Of a stretch of DNA of 64,000 nt, positions 33,370-43,645 are shown one piece after another. The notes under the pieces were generated by a model that saw only the letters and a program-made list of their open reading frames with translations, did not search any database and was not told the DNA's origin. Numbering within the stretch: position 1 is the stretch's first letter; every line of letters begins with the position of its first letter. A program made the position numbers and the translations under genes. This DNA comes from Macrothele yani (taxonomy: Eukaryota > Arthropoda > Arachnida > Araneae > Macrothelidae): positions 119,858,270-119,922,269 of the forward strand of contig CM076995.1 in NCBI GenBank assembly GCA_039090855.1, written 5' to 3'.

Positions 33370-34960
33370 CAGAGATGCCAAATTTTACGGATTTTCACTC
33401 CATCTTACGGTTTTATGGAAGTCACCCAAAAAACTAAAAAAAAGCCCACGCACACAATTTTTTATTTTTTGCAGTCTTTTTGTCGAAAAAACGCACATTA
33501 CAGGTAGTCCCTATATGCCTTCGATGTTCTGACATCCCCTCCCAATGGAGGCGGAGCTTCTCGTACGCTGTTTGTCGCGTGATTCCCGTATAGCCATTTG
33601 AGAGTGCCGTGCACAAAAGCCGAGAGGGAGCTCAGCTCAGCGTCTTTTGCGAATTCTTTACATTGAGTACAAATGGCTTTGTGCTTGTGAAAATCCCGGT
33701 GCAAATATTTTAACCCTTTCCTCTCGACTGTCGGGTTATACCCGACATTACGAAATCACCGAATAGGTCGGGCGTAATCCGCCACGACTATGATGCCTCT
33801 ATAGCTCGTGTGTCGGGGCTCGCAAGACATTTGTTTTTCACCGAATAGATAGAGAAATGTCATCGGCGTGTCCGGTGTTATCCACCATGCCGATGCCGAT
33901 TCTATAGTTCTCACGTCGGCGCTCGTGAGGAATTTCTTTTTCGCCGTATACCTTGGGTGTCATCCGCCACGCCGATAATGCCTTTATAGCTCGCACGTCG
34001 GTAGGAATTTCTTTTTGCCGTACAGCTTGCGTGTTGGGTGTCATCCACCACGCCAATGACGCCTCTATAGCTCGCATGTCGGCGCTTGCGAGACATTTCT
34101 TTTTCACCGAGATATGAGCTATAGAAGCGCCAACAACGCCTCTATAGCTGTTATGTCGGCGCTAGCAAGGAATTTCCTTTTCACCGAATGGATAAAACGA
34201 AATGTCGTCGGGTGTTGCCCACCATGCCGATGACTGCTCTATAGCTCGCATGTTGGCGTTCGCGAGACATTTCTTTTTCACAGTAGGTCGGGTGTCATCT
34301 GCCACGCCAATAGCGTCTCTGTAGCTCGGATGTCGGCGCTCGCGAGACATTTCTTTTTCGCCGAATAAGTCGGGTATCACCCACCACTCCAACGACACCT
34401 CTATAGCTTGTATGCCTGGGCTTGTGAGACATTTCTATTTCACCGAGTAGATAAAAAGAAATGTCATCGGTGTATCAGGTGTGACCCACTATGCCGATGA
34501 CGCCTCTATAGCTCGCATGTCGGCGCTCGCGAGGAATTGTTTTTTCGCCAAATGTGTCGGTTGTCATCCACCACATCTATGATGCCTCTGTAGCTCGTAT
34601 GCTGGAGATTGTGAGACATTTCTTTTTCTGTGCCGAATTTCTTGCGTATCAAGTGTCACCTTCCATGCCGATAATGTCTCTATAGCTCGCATATAGACGC
34701 TCGTGGGACATTTCTTTTTCGACGAATAGCTCGCATGTCGGGGCTGGCGAGCCAAAACTGAACTTTCTCTGCTAAGTTATGGCCTCTACTGCAGATACAC
34801 ACATACACACACTTTTTAAATAAAACTACATTCTGAGATTTTAAAATAAATATTTTTGATATACTGAAAATCTTACTGAAGGTCGAAGCGGTTTTACTAA
34901 AAACTACTGAAAACTTCAGATTTTTTTACTGATGACCCCTTTCTCAGGTTGGCATCTCTG
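33370..34960. mobile_element. CAGAG-ended element with 6-bp target duplication
   Basis: The left end CAGAGATGCC and right end GGCATCTCTG are perfect inverted repeats. The flank AATTCC is duplicated (33364-33369 and 34961-34966). Copy 1 of the repeat at 33085 shows the unoccupied site (GACAAATTCCTATTTTCAC), which supports exactly 6 bp. The ends fit the YARNG rule of hAT, but hAT normally duplicates 8 bp. No transposase is present. Most of the interior is the minisatellite at 33760-34750. Similar subterminal sequence (GATGCCAAAAATTACGG) recurs at 36092. Confidence 0.75.
33760..34750. repeat. Minisatellite of about 11 units, period about 75-105 bp
   Basis: The motif CTCTATAGCTCGCATGTCGG, then CGCTCGCGAGACATTTCTTT, recurs at about 33797, 33902, 33983, 34065, 34138, 34229, 34316, 34400, 34505, 34587 and 34679. 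The linker is GTCGGGTGTCATCCACCACG-like. The array is more GC- and CpG-rich than its surroundings. Short reading frames across it on the minus strand, with repeats such as RRHASYRG, are by-products of the array. I see no evidence of translation. Confidence 0.85.
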
Positions 34961-35126
34961 AATTCCTATTTTCACAATATATTTGTGGAAAACATTGTAT
35001 AACCTCCATAAAGAGTGATATTAGGCATCAGGTTTGTTGTGCTATAGTTCTGTAAATAAGTATCACATCTGTGTCATATTTCTCTCCTATGCTAGTGTAA
35101 TCAGTTTTTCTATTTTTTTCTTTCAG

Positions 35127-35298
35127 CTTTGTAATCGTACAATTAGAGTTGATCATACGAGGTACAAGCCACCAAAAGAGAGAGATGATGATGATGAGTT
35201 GACGAAAAAGCTGCAAAATGAAGGTTGTGCACCACAAGCCATTAAAGTTGAAGATGACTCTGTCACTACGCAGAAGCCTAACAAAAAAGTGAAAAAAG
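35127..35298 (+). CDS. RBMX2: RBMX2 internal exon (end of RRM and basic tail)
   Basis: The exon follows a strong acceptor (TTTTTTTCTTTCAG) and reads LCNRTIRVDHTRYKPPKER, then DDDDELTKKLQNEGCAP and a Lys-rich end with NKKVKKG. The NRTIRVDH..RYKPPK stretch completes the RRM of RBMX2/Ist3, and the downstream LTKKLQNEGC matches the helix after it. A GTACTT donor at 35299 fits an exon of 172 bp ending in phase 1. Reading through instead gives a stop two codons later. The remaining C-terminal exons are not found, so the gene is incomplete here. Confidence 0.82.
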
Positions 35299-36230
35299 GT
35301 ACTTAATGAATGAAATTATCTTGGAGCATTATTTTTTCAGTTGCATTTTTTCTAAGCGCGTGATAGTGTAGTTTCAGGATTATTTGCTTGTCAAACTGTT
35401 GGTATACTTTTGTGTTGGTTTACTGGCTAACTACTGGGTTTGGTTCAGGTCATATTCTTTAATTTTTTTCTTCTTGTAATCAAATAAAGAATCAACATAT
35501 TTTATTTTGTCATACTAGTGTGAGGGTAAGGAAAGGTAATATTCATACATGAGATTCTTCCGCAAATTCGTGGAATTCCGCTTTTTCGGCATCATTTTGG
35601 TCATTCTCGAGGTCATTGCAAAAATGAAGAGAAATTTTTCAGGATTTTTTTGGAGGGGGGGGGTCGTTCTATAGAAAAATCCTTGAAAAAGCAGAATTCC
35701 GCAATTCCGCTTTTTTGTGGAGTAAAAGAACTAAGCGCTTTCTAGCTGAAAGCGTTGTTTTTGGAGCAGACGCTGGGGGCAAGAAGAAATGTTAGAGGGT
35801 GGAGTCAGGAGCTCAGTTCGTTTACTGCTGTCAACAATGGATGGGATGTCAGTCACTTGAGCATCGCAGGGCAAAGGGTGGAAGCTCCGCCTACTTCGTG
35901 CTTTAGGGAAACTCCCGCAGCCTTTTCCGTGTCTTGCGGAAAATCGCCACTCTACATTCTATCCACTCGATTCTATCCGTGACGTCATCGCCAGAAACTC
36001 TCTCTTGTAATTTGTAAATGTACCCAAATTCGTTCCCGCTTTTCTGAAATCGTTTGAGAATCAAAGCTCTCGTGAAACCTCTTCCTACGGAGGATGCCAA
36101 AAATTACGGAATCTCCATAATTATTACGGATTTCCCCCGGGATTACGGGTGACTAACAAAAAAATTATGGATATTCAGATTTTCTCTGTTATTAAGAAAG
36201 TTTTACTGATTTTGTAAATAATCGATGTAA
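35299..36230. other. Repeat fragments, no gene
   Basis: 35545-35720 matches the left end of the 39345 element (CATACATGAGATTCTTCCGC, then GTGGAATTCCGC). 36092-36140 resembles the CAGAG element terminus (GATGCCAAAAATTACGG). Nothing in between looks coding. Confidence 0.55.
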
Positions 36231-36900
36231 AAGCCTCTGAACAAAGTTCGTAACACAGCCCTTTGTCTCTTTTTTTTTTTCTGAGGTGGTGGAATTTGTT
36301 TTGCTTGTTTCAAAGTGTGAAAAAAAAAAAAATGCTCGTCGTGCTTCTTTCGCCGTATCCCGGGATTACGTCGACCTGAAGCATCTGAATAAAGTTCGTG
36401 ACGCAGCTTTCTTTTTTAAGCCCCCCCCCCCCAAGAGAAGGAATTTGTTTTGCTTGTTTGAAAGCTAAGTGGAAAGGAAGCAGGCTTTTGCTGTTGCCCG
36501 GAATTGTGTCAGCCCGATGCCTCTGAACCATGTTTGTGATGCACCTCTTTGTTTTTGTTTTTCTAAGTAGGAGGAATGTGTTTTGCTTGTTTGAAAACTT
36601 AGTGGAAAGAAAGCACAGCGCCCAACTAGGATAACGTCGGCCCGAAGCCTCTGAACCAAGTTCGTGACGCAACTCTGTTTCTTTCCTTTCCTTTTTTTTT
36701 CTAAGGAAGAATGTGTTTTGCATGTTTGAAAGCTAAGTGGGGGAAAAAGCACGGCTTTGGGCCAGTATTACGTTGGCCCGAAGCCTCTAAACAAAGTTCG
36801 TGACACAGCTTTCCTTTTCTTTTTTTTTCTTTTTTTTTTTCTCTGAGAAGGAATTCGTTTTGCTTGTTTTAAAGCTAAGTGGAAAGAATGTGCCATGAGA
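36190..36900. repeat. Tandem array of five units, period about 128-148 bp
   Basis: The anchor GCCTCTGAACAAAGTTCGTG recurs with changes at 36233, 36381, 36519, 36647 and 36783. Each is followed by a T-rich run and GGAATTTGTTTTGCTTGTTT, GAAAGCTAAGTGGAAAG and ATTACGTCGGCCCGAAGC. The overlapping minus-strand frames (CFLSTKFSNKQ and similar) are products of the repeat. Confidence 0.85.
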
Positions 36901-37649
36901 GGCTCAAAAACATGGTTAAAAACATGAGAGAAAATCTCCCCACTTGCTTGGTATTGACGGAGATTCATGTCACCATATTCACAATGCAAGCAAAAAATTT
37001 TGCAAGCCATTTTATAAGGTTACATTGAGAAATACTTTATTGACTTCTTCAATGACTAAAAACTAATCTATGGATATATGTTTCTAATTCTTGCAAGTTT
37101 CTAATTGCTTGACTAAATGCACAAACTTTCCTAGACAAATACTTTTCACCTCAGGATTTAGCTAGTAAAGATTCACATGTAACTTTTAAATCTGATTTTT
37201 TAAAATATTTCATTTTATTTTGTTCTTAAATCCCTACTTTTCTATTGTGAATATAATAATGTGCTTCACTTTAATATTTACTTACATAATTCACAGAAAA
37301 TAATTCCATATGGCTAGTGTAATCTTAAATATTGTATATATGCTGTATTTTAATTTGCTCACACCACGCGTTCGCGTGTCCCAATTTGGACCCAGTTGAA
37401 AAGTTCAGCTTTTTTTGTCATCGGCCAAAGTATGAATATTTTGTCCAGTGAGCTCAACTATGGAAATAGGTAAAATAGATTTGAATATATATATATATAT
37501 ATAAAGACAAGGTTCCACCAAATATTCAGGTATAATGAGCACCCCTATTGAGCAGAAGAATGCGTGATAATAAATAGGAAAATCATTGAAAATTTGTGGT
37601 ATATAAAATTTTATATTTAAAGGTTTATGATAACCAAGATGTCGCAGAA

Positions 37650-38990
37650 AATGTAATCTGACACAAAAATATTTTTTTAAATTGGTCCTTTAGAGGAGGG
37701 GATATAGTTGTGAACAGAAATGTTTGTTTATGCACCTAGTGAAATACTAGAAATTCAGAAATAAAAAAGACATGTTATTCACACAAAAATATACGTAAAG
37801 CTGTGAAGAAAAAAAGATTCAACCAGATTTACAGAAATGGAGACAGTCTCAAATAAAAGTGTATGTCCACACTCCATAGTAGAAAAACTTGCATCAGAAG
37901 CACAAAATGTACATAAATGACTTTTGTAGTGACTGGTATCCAATGCAAAGAATGTTTTCCCTCAATATTAAAGAAGTGAAGCTATGACTTCAAATGCAGA
38001 TGCACATTTTTTTCCTAGTGGCAGAGCTGTTGATTATGGAAAGTAAAAAGTGTACACATAGTAGATGTTTTTGGTCACAAAAATAATTTTTCATATCAGA
38101 CTTTTAGGAGATATTAAATAGACTAGAACATACACTTACTGAGTTGTAAGTATATGTTATTTAAAGTTCAAAGTATGTGCAATATTCTTTGTAATGAATG
38201 GTATTCAGTTTAAAAAAAAGCCAGTAGGATTTTTAGAAGGGGAAATACAGTTGTATATATAGATATACACTTCTGCCCACTATAAGCTGAGCTGTGCATT
38301 ATGAAAAATCAGAAAACATACTCAAAATGTTCTTTGTAGTGGAAAATAGGTGTAAAAAAGATTTTAAGGTCAAACTCAAGCAGGGATAGCAAGGAATATG
38401 TAAAATTATGCCTTGCGCTTATAGTGAGAAAACTGCTGCTCTATTTTATGTAGAAAATATGTGGAAAATATATTTCACAGTGAAGGGTGTGAGGCCAAAA
38501 ATTAATTTTTTAATTGAATTTGCATAAGAGGAGATAACATTTCAAACAGAAATATTCACTTACATTCCTAGCATCCGAACCGTGCATTCTGAAAAAACAG
38601 AAAATATACACAAAGTGATCCACATGGTGGAAACAATGTGACAGCCAGAGAATTTTTCAAATAGGACTTAGAACCAGATAATAACATGACAAACAGAATA
38701 TACATTTACATGCCATAGCAGTAAAACTGTACACTATTTAGAGTAGACAATGATCATTATAGTGAATGATATGTATTGAAATAATTTTTCAGTAATATTC
38801 CTAGAAGTAAAAATACAGCCACAAATAGAAACACACACTTATGCCACCTGATGGCAGAACTGTGCATTATGAAAAATTAAGAAATGTGCAAAGTAATCCT
38901 AATAGTGGAAGATATCTGAAACAAAACAAATTTTTGGATCAGACTTTTAGGGACAGATTGTGAGCAAATCTATAAACACAGAAAGAACTA
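37650..38990. repeat. Degenerate satellite-like array, about nine units of about 137 bp
   Basis: An anchor resembling CACTTNTGCCNACTAGNNGC followed by CTGTGCATTATGAAAAAT recurs near 37737, 37873, 38010, 38136, 38270, 38420, 38558, 38705 and 38840. Eight successive intervals run from about 126 to 150 bp. The second half of each unit carries TAGTGGAANATNTG and CAGACTTTTAGG-like blocks. Divergence is high, so the array is old. There is no coding potential. Confidence 0.75.
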
Positions 38991-39344
38991 CGCAGATGTA
39001 CTGTACCAGAGTTGCTTCAAACACATGCTGCTAACAGGAACAATATCATTATGAGCATTACAATAATACACAAATCATGGTTCCAACCTAATTTGACCTT
39101 GAAACTAAATGCTTAAAGTACGGAAGGACATCATGCCATGTTGCCCACAACGAAGAAGCTAAAGGCACTTCTCTCAGCCAGCAAAGTCATTGGAACTGTC
39201 TTTTGGGATGCTGGGGGAAATGTGTTGGTCAGTTTTCTGTTAACGTATCCAAGTGACATTATTCTGTCCTTGGCATCCTTAACTCCTCTAGGTCCCTGGC
39301 TGGTGATGCTTGCTGGTTAGTGGTAGGCGGCAGAGTGACCTCCT

Positions 39345-40503
39345 CATACATGAGATTCTTTCTCAGATTCGTGGAATTCTGCCTATTTTGTCATCATTTG
39401 GGTCATCTCGAGATCGATGCAGAACTGAAGAGAAGGGGGAGGCGCGTTGGGGGGGGGTCGATTTCTGTCTGGGGATGATATTTCATCTTTCCAAACTTTC
39501 AAAAACTGAAGTTAAACAGAGTGACGATTTTTCTCGTAATCGTAATTTCTTTTTTACTCGTGATGTTGCCTGTGTCCAGTATTGTTAAATATCATTTTAT
39601 TGCATAAATGTTTGTAATCCAGCATAAAACTGTGGGCAACGATTTCCAAAAACGGAAGTTAAGATGGCGTTGAAGATTTCCCTGTATTCTTCAGCATGAG
39701 ATTCTTCCTTGGATTAAAAAAATCCGCCATTTCCGTTATCATTTTGGGCATTCTTGAGATCAATGCACAACTGAACAGAAATTTTGGGGGGTAATGGTGA
39801 GGGTAAAGTGGATTAGTTTTTCGTTTGGAGACGGGATTCCATCTTTCGAAACTTTCGAAAACGGAAGTTAGATGCAGCGAAGATTTCTCCCCTAATCTTA
39901 TTATTTTTTTCTTGTGTTCCTTCTGCCCAGTATTGTTCTTAAATGTCCTTTTATTCCACAACTACTGCATTACAACCTAAAAATGGAGGAAAAAGTTTCC
40001 AAAAACAGAAGTCGGTCGGAGCGAAGATTTCTCCCGAAATCACATTTTTTTTCTTCCCACGATGTTCTCACTATCCTGTGTTGTTGTTAAGTGTTATTTT
40101 CCCCCATAAATGTCTGCACTTAAGCTTGATAAGGGAGGAGAAATTTTCCAAAAACAGAAGTGACGAAGTTCAAAAATTTGTTAGAACTAATGCATGGTGT
40201 TCAAAAGTATTCATATTCTGAAAGTCACACCATTTATCTAAAGTAGCAAACATTTTGATATCATGTGTTCGTGATCCTCAGGCTGAAAGTTCTTTCAGCA
40301 TTATGGATAAATAATTGTCATCTGAGGGAATAAAAGGGGAGGAGGAAAGAAAAGTGAAGAAATAGGAAGGGAAGGATATTGACAGAAAGAAAAACTAAGC
40401 AAAGATTGTTGTGCAGCTTCTGAGTCAACAAAAGACAAATATGGCCATGGAACTTGCTAAGAAGAAAGCACACAAGAGGGAAATTGAGCTGATGTTCTAG
40501 CAA

Positions 40504-40558
<55 letters not shown>

Positions 40559-40754
40559 GAGAGAGGTGTTTGAAACAGTGTCTTTTAAAATCACTTTATT
40601 TTGTATTGAATTCAGTAATTTTATATTGTGAATACAGTGAACAATTCCATCTTGCTCGCACTGCTTTATATTCACACTTTCTCATCACATGTTCTGATTT
40701 TTTTGTCCGATTAAAAAATTCAGCTTTTTTTGTACCTTGGTTAGTCTCATGTAC
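39345..40754. mobile_element. Unclassified inverted-repeat element (CATACATGAGA ends)
   Basis: The left end CATACATGAGA and right end TCTCATGTAC are inverted. The flank ACCTCCT is found on both sides (39338-39344 and 40755-40761), a 6-7-bp duplication. The interior has about three diverged direct blocks (CCAAAAACGGAAGT, GCGAAGATTTCTCCC, CAGTATTGTT). Copies or parts lie at 23770-24590 and 35545. No transposase is seen, so it is non-autonomous. Confidence 0.6.
40508..40565. repeat. (GA)n microsatellite
   Basis: An uninterrupted run of GAGAGA with one GACA variant. Confidence 0.95.
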
Positions 40755-40944
40755 ACCTCCTTGAAGGTAGTCCCGTGCAGCAAGTTATCTAGCAAAAGTC
40801 TGGATGGCCACTTCCATACTTGTAGACCATGCAGCATGGCCATGAATGGTTGAGAGCTAGGAAAACATACGTTCTTAGAGTTATTTTTGTGATGATAAAA
40901 ATAACAAATTCAACCTGGCGAACAGCGAGTGTTCAATAAGTGCA

Positions 40945-41035
40945 GTAATGCACAATAATTACATTATCAAAAAATAATAATTACATTATCATATTACATT
41001 ATCAATAATTACATTATCATATTCAGAATTACATT
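40945..41035. repeat. Short tandem repeat of ATTACATTATCA
   Basis: The 12-mer ATTACATTATCA occurs five or six times with variable A/T linkers between about 40958 and 41030. Confidence 0.85.
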
Positions 41036-42195
41036 ATCATTGTCATCCATTGGCTTATTGTGAGAGGAATTTTGTGTTTTACCTTTGAGAATGTCATACG
41101 AAAGTGATTATGCAACCAGACAGAAATTGTTAAGTTTATCAATATCATCAAATTTTCATTGCTGCTTTTGTCCTTTCTGTAGCTTATTGTTAGCTAGCAA
41201 TGGGCTCCTTAAGTAGCAGTGCCCTAGTGTAGCTATGCCACTGATCATAAGTGTACCTTTGAGCAGCATACCACTCTATTGCTGACAAATCCACTCCTTC
41301 AATGGACAATCAAGACCTTCATTGTTCACCTTATGCAATGTTTTTCTATTTCTCACAGGCTTCTGCGCATCACTTCCAACACAGAACTTACTATTTCTTT
41401 AGGTTTTTCTAAATGTTCATTTCTAAATGTTCATGGTGGTCCAGGGTTCCTACAGTCCTTATAAATCCTTAAAAATTGCTTATTTTTTTGTTGGGGTGCT
41501 TAGAAGTCATTATTTTTTGCCAAAAATAGCAAAAAAAGTACTTATTTTTCTTAACTAACTGTGCAAAATCCAAAAGTTACAATATGGTACCTAGCAGTGT
41601 TAGCTGGCTTTCATTATTTAGTAGCAATTTGGTTATTTTCCAATAAATAGTTGTAGCAAAATTTTTAAAAAATTAGCAAATTAAACCATGCCCCATCTCA
41701 ACATATATATATACAATTTTTTACTGTTTTTATATGCTTTTTTTAAAATATGGAGAATAAACGCAATGTAAAATGAACATATGTAATGCTAAAATTTTGA
41801 ATGTATGTGCGTAGAGAAATGATGGTTCTGAAAATTTAGAAGTCTGTTCGAAATTTCCTTGCTGAAGGAAAAAAAAATTATAATTTCCGTTGAAGCAACC
41901 AAAAAATATGGGATTCACTCAAATTGAATTTAAAAAATGCACAAAAGTGAAAGATACATTTTCAGTTTTATGAATGATATGTTGATCAAAAGGGAAATAA
42001 GTAACTGCGTGAATGGCTACAATATAATTTCAGTTTTTTAATTCCCGTCTTCATTATTTCTACACATTAGAGGAAAATTCAGTTGGACTTGGATGGAATT
42101 TCCTAAGTAATAACAATAAAATTATTCATCTGTGAATTTGTTATGGAAAACTGGAACTTTACTAATGGGTAAATGTAAAGAAGTTTAGGTTCAAT

Positions 42196-43645
42196 TTACA
42201 AAATTCTTTTTGTTTTTGTTAGAGCCCATTCTTCAAAAGCCCTTTTGAAGTTAAATTCCCTTCGATCAGGACCATCATTAATGAACACTGTCATAAGTGT
42301 ATTCAAATTTTTAATGTCCGGTCTTTTGTGAATATTAGTTTTTGTTAAGTTCATTTCTCTGAAACCTCGTTCACAGTCTACGGTGTGCAACAGCAAAGAA
42401 ATTGCAAAATTTATGATGTTGCACATGAGAGAAAAACAATCATTTTTTCCCATAATGTTCAGCACTTCCATTGTACTCATGCTTCTGCATCTGGAACTTA
42501 AAAATGACCGAAACATTTGCCACTCCGACAACAATGAACTTAGAGATTCATTGGGAAGCCTTAAGTGCCTTTGTATTGCCTCGAGTTCACTGTCACCATA
42601 AGTTACAAATTCTTCAGCGGTTGCAGGTGGAAGGTTTATCGATAGAAATACAGAAAACATTTCCAACTCATCAATACTCTGAAATCTTTCTTTTATATTG
42701 ACCAAAAGATGTGTCATATATTTGGTTATTATTTCTTGAAATTCCTTTCTTTCTTTATCACCATCCCTAACTGTATGACTCTCATACTCAAAATTATTTT
42801 CCGCATTTTCTGGAACTTTGGAAATGAAGCACTTGTAATTTGCACCATTACAAGCTTTAATGTTTTCTAAGCCATCAATGCATGCTTGAATCTGACATTT
42901 CACAGTTGAGAAATCAACATTCTCTTTTTGAAATGTTCAGCATAGCTTGCTCAGTATAAAGAAGGTGTCCCTTAAGAATGCTGTTACTGCAATGAACCGA
43001 AAGTTAGTTATACACTTCAGCAATCCTTGACCAACAGCACTCTTGTCTTCAATTAGAAGTGAAACAAGGGCTGACCAATTTTCTTTTACAGAATCAACAG
43101 AATGATGAAGAGAGAGCCATCTAGTTTGTGAGATGTGAACAAACTTTTTTGGCTCATTTCCATGACATCTGATAAAGCTTTCAATGGACTTGTATGTTTG
43201 GCCGATCTGCTGAAGTATTTGAAGATTTTGTTTAAAATTTCCTAGTATTTAACCAGATATGAAATTTGATCTGCTGCCTGAGACCCTGCTAATGCCAGTC
43301 TTAGGGCAACACAGTGGCAGGAGATTATATGTGGTGCATCTTGCTTCAGTAATGTTGACACACCAGAACGTACCCCAACCATGTTACTTGCACCATCAGT
43401 TGCAATTCCAGAAATCTTCCTTTTATCCAAGTCAAAAGAAACTAAGACTTCTAAAAGTGTTGCGTAAAGGTCTTTGGCTGTACAACTAGGAATATCAACT
43501 AATTTCAAAAAGGATGTACAAACTTTGTGTGTTCCTTCCTTTTTAGCAATATATTTTACATATATTATCATACTCTGGTTAACAGAAATATCTGTGCTTT
43601 CGTGAATCATTATAGAAAACCAAGGACTTGATTTAACAGAGTTTA
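42196..43645 (-). pseudogene. hAT transposase, core and C-terminal dimerisation domain
   Basis: From the high coordinate down, the minus strand reads KSSPWFSIMIHESTDIS (first catalytic region), then GIATDGASNMVGVRSGVST (second) and IISCHCVALRLALA. A middle segment includes FVHISQTRWLSLHHSVDSV. The C-terminal hAT dimerisation region has DCERGFREMNLTKTNIHKR, then TLMTVFINDGP and FKRAFEEWAL. Frame changes near 43240 and 42940 (a TGA after ISKREC) disable it. The family resembles transposases annotated KIAA1586-like or zinc finger protein 862-like in animals. It ends at a TAA near 42196. Confidence 0.85.

Larger units (their letters stand above)
18660..35126 (+). other. RBMX2: RBMX2 intron, 16,467 bp, densely filled with transposons
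   Basis: The donor is GTAAGC at 18660 and the acceptor is TTTTTTTCTTTCAG ending at 35126. The flanking exons join in phase as NGLK then LCNRTIRV, the same spacing as RBMX2 (NGIK then IKGRTIRV in the human protein). The intron contains two PLE palindromes, a small hAT-like element, a 7.3-kb hAT holding PLE and Tc1 insertions, a mariner, duplicated tRNA-like repeats and the CAGAG element with a minisatellite. Confidence 0.8.

Noticed and set aside
33838..34398. Minus-strand frames with repeated RRHASYRG-like text
   Set aside because: They arise from the tandem DNA array and change frame between units, so no protein is supported.
33760..34750. CRISPR-like array
   Set aside because: The units are variable and lack short identical repeats with unique spacers; the setting is an animal intron.
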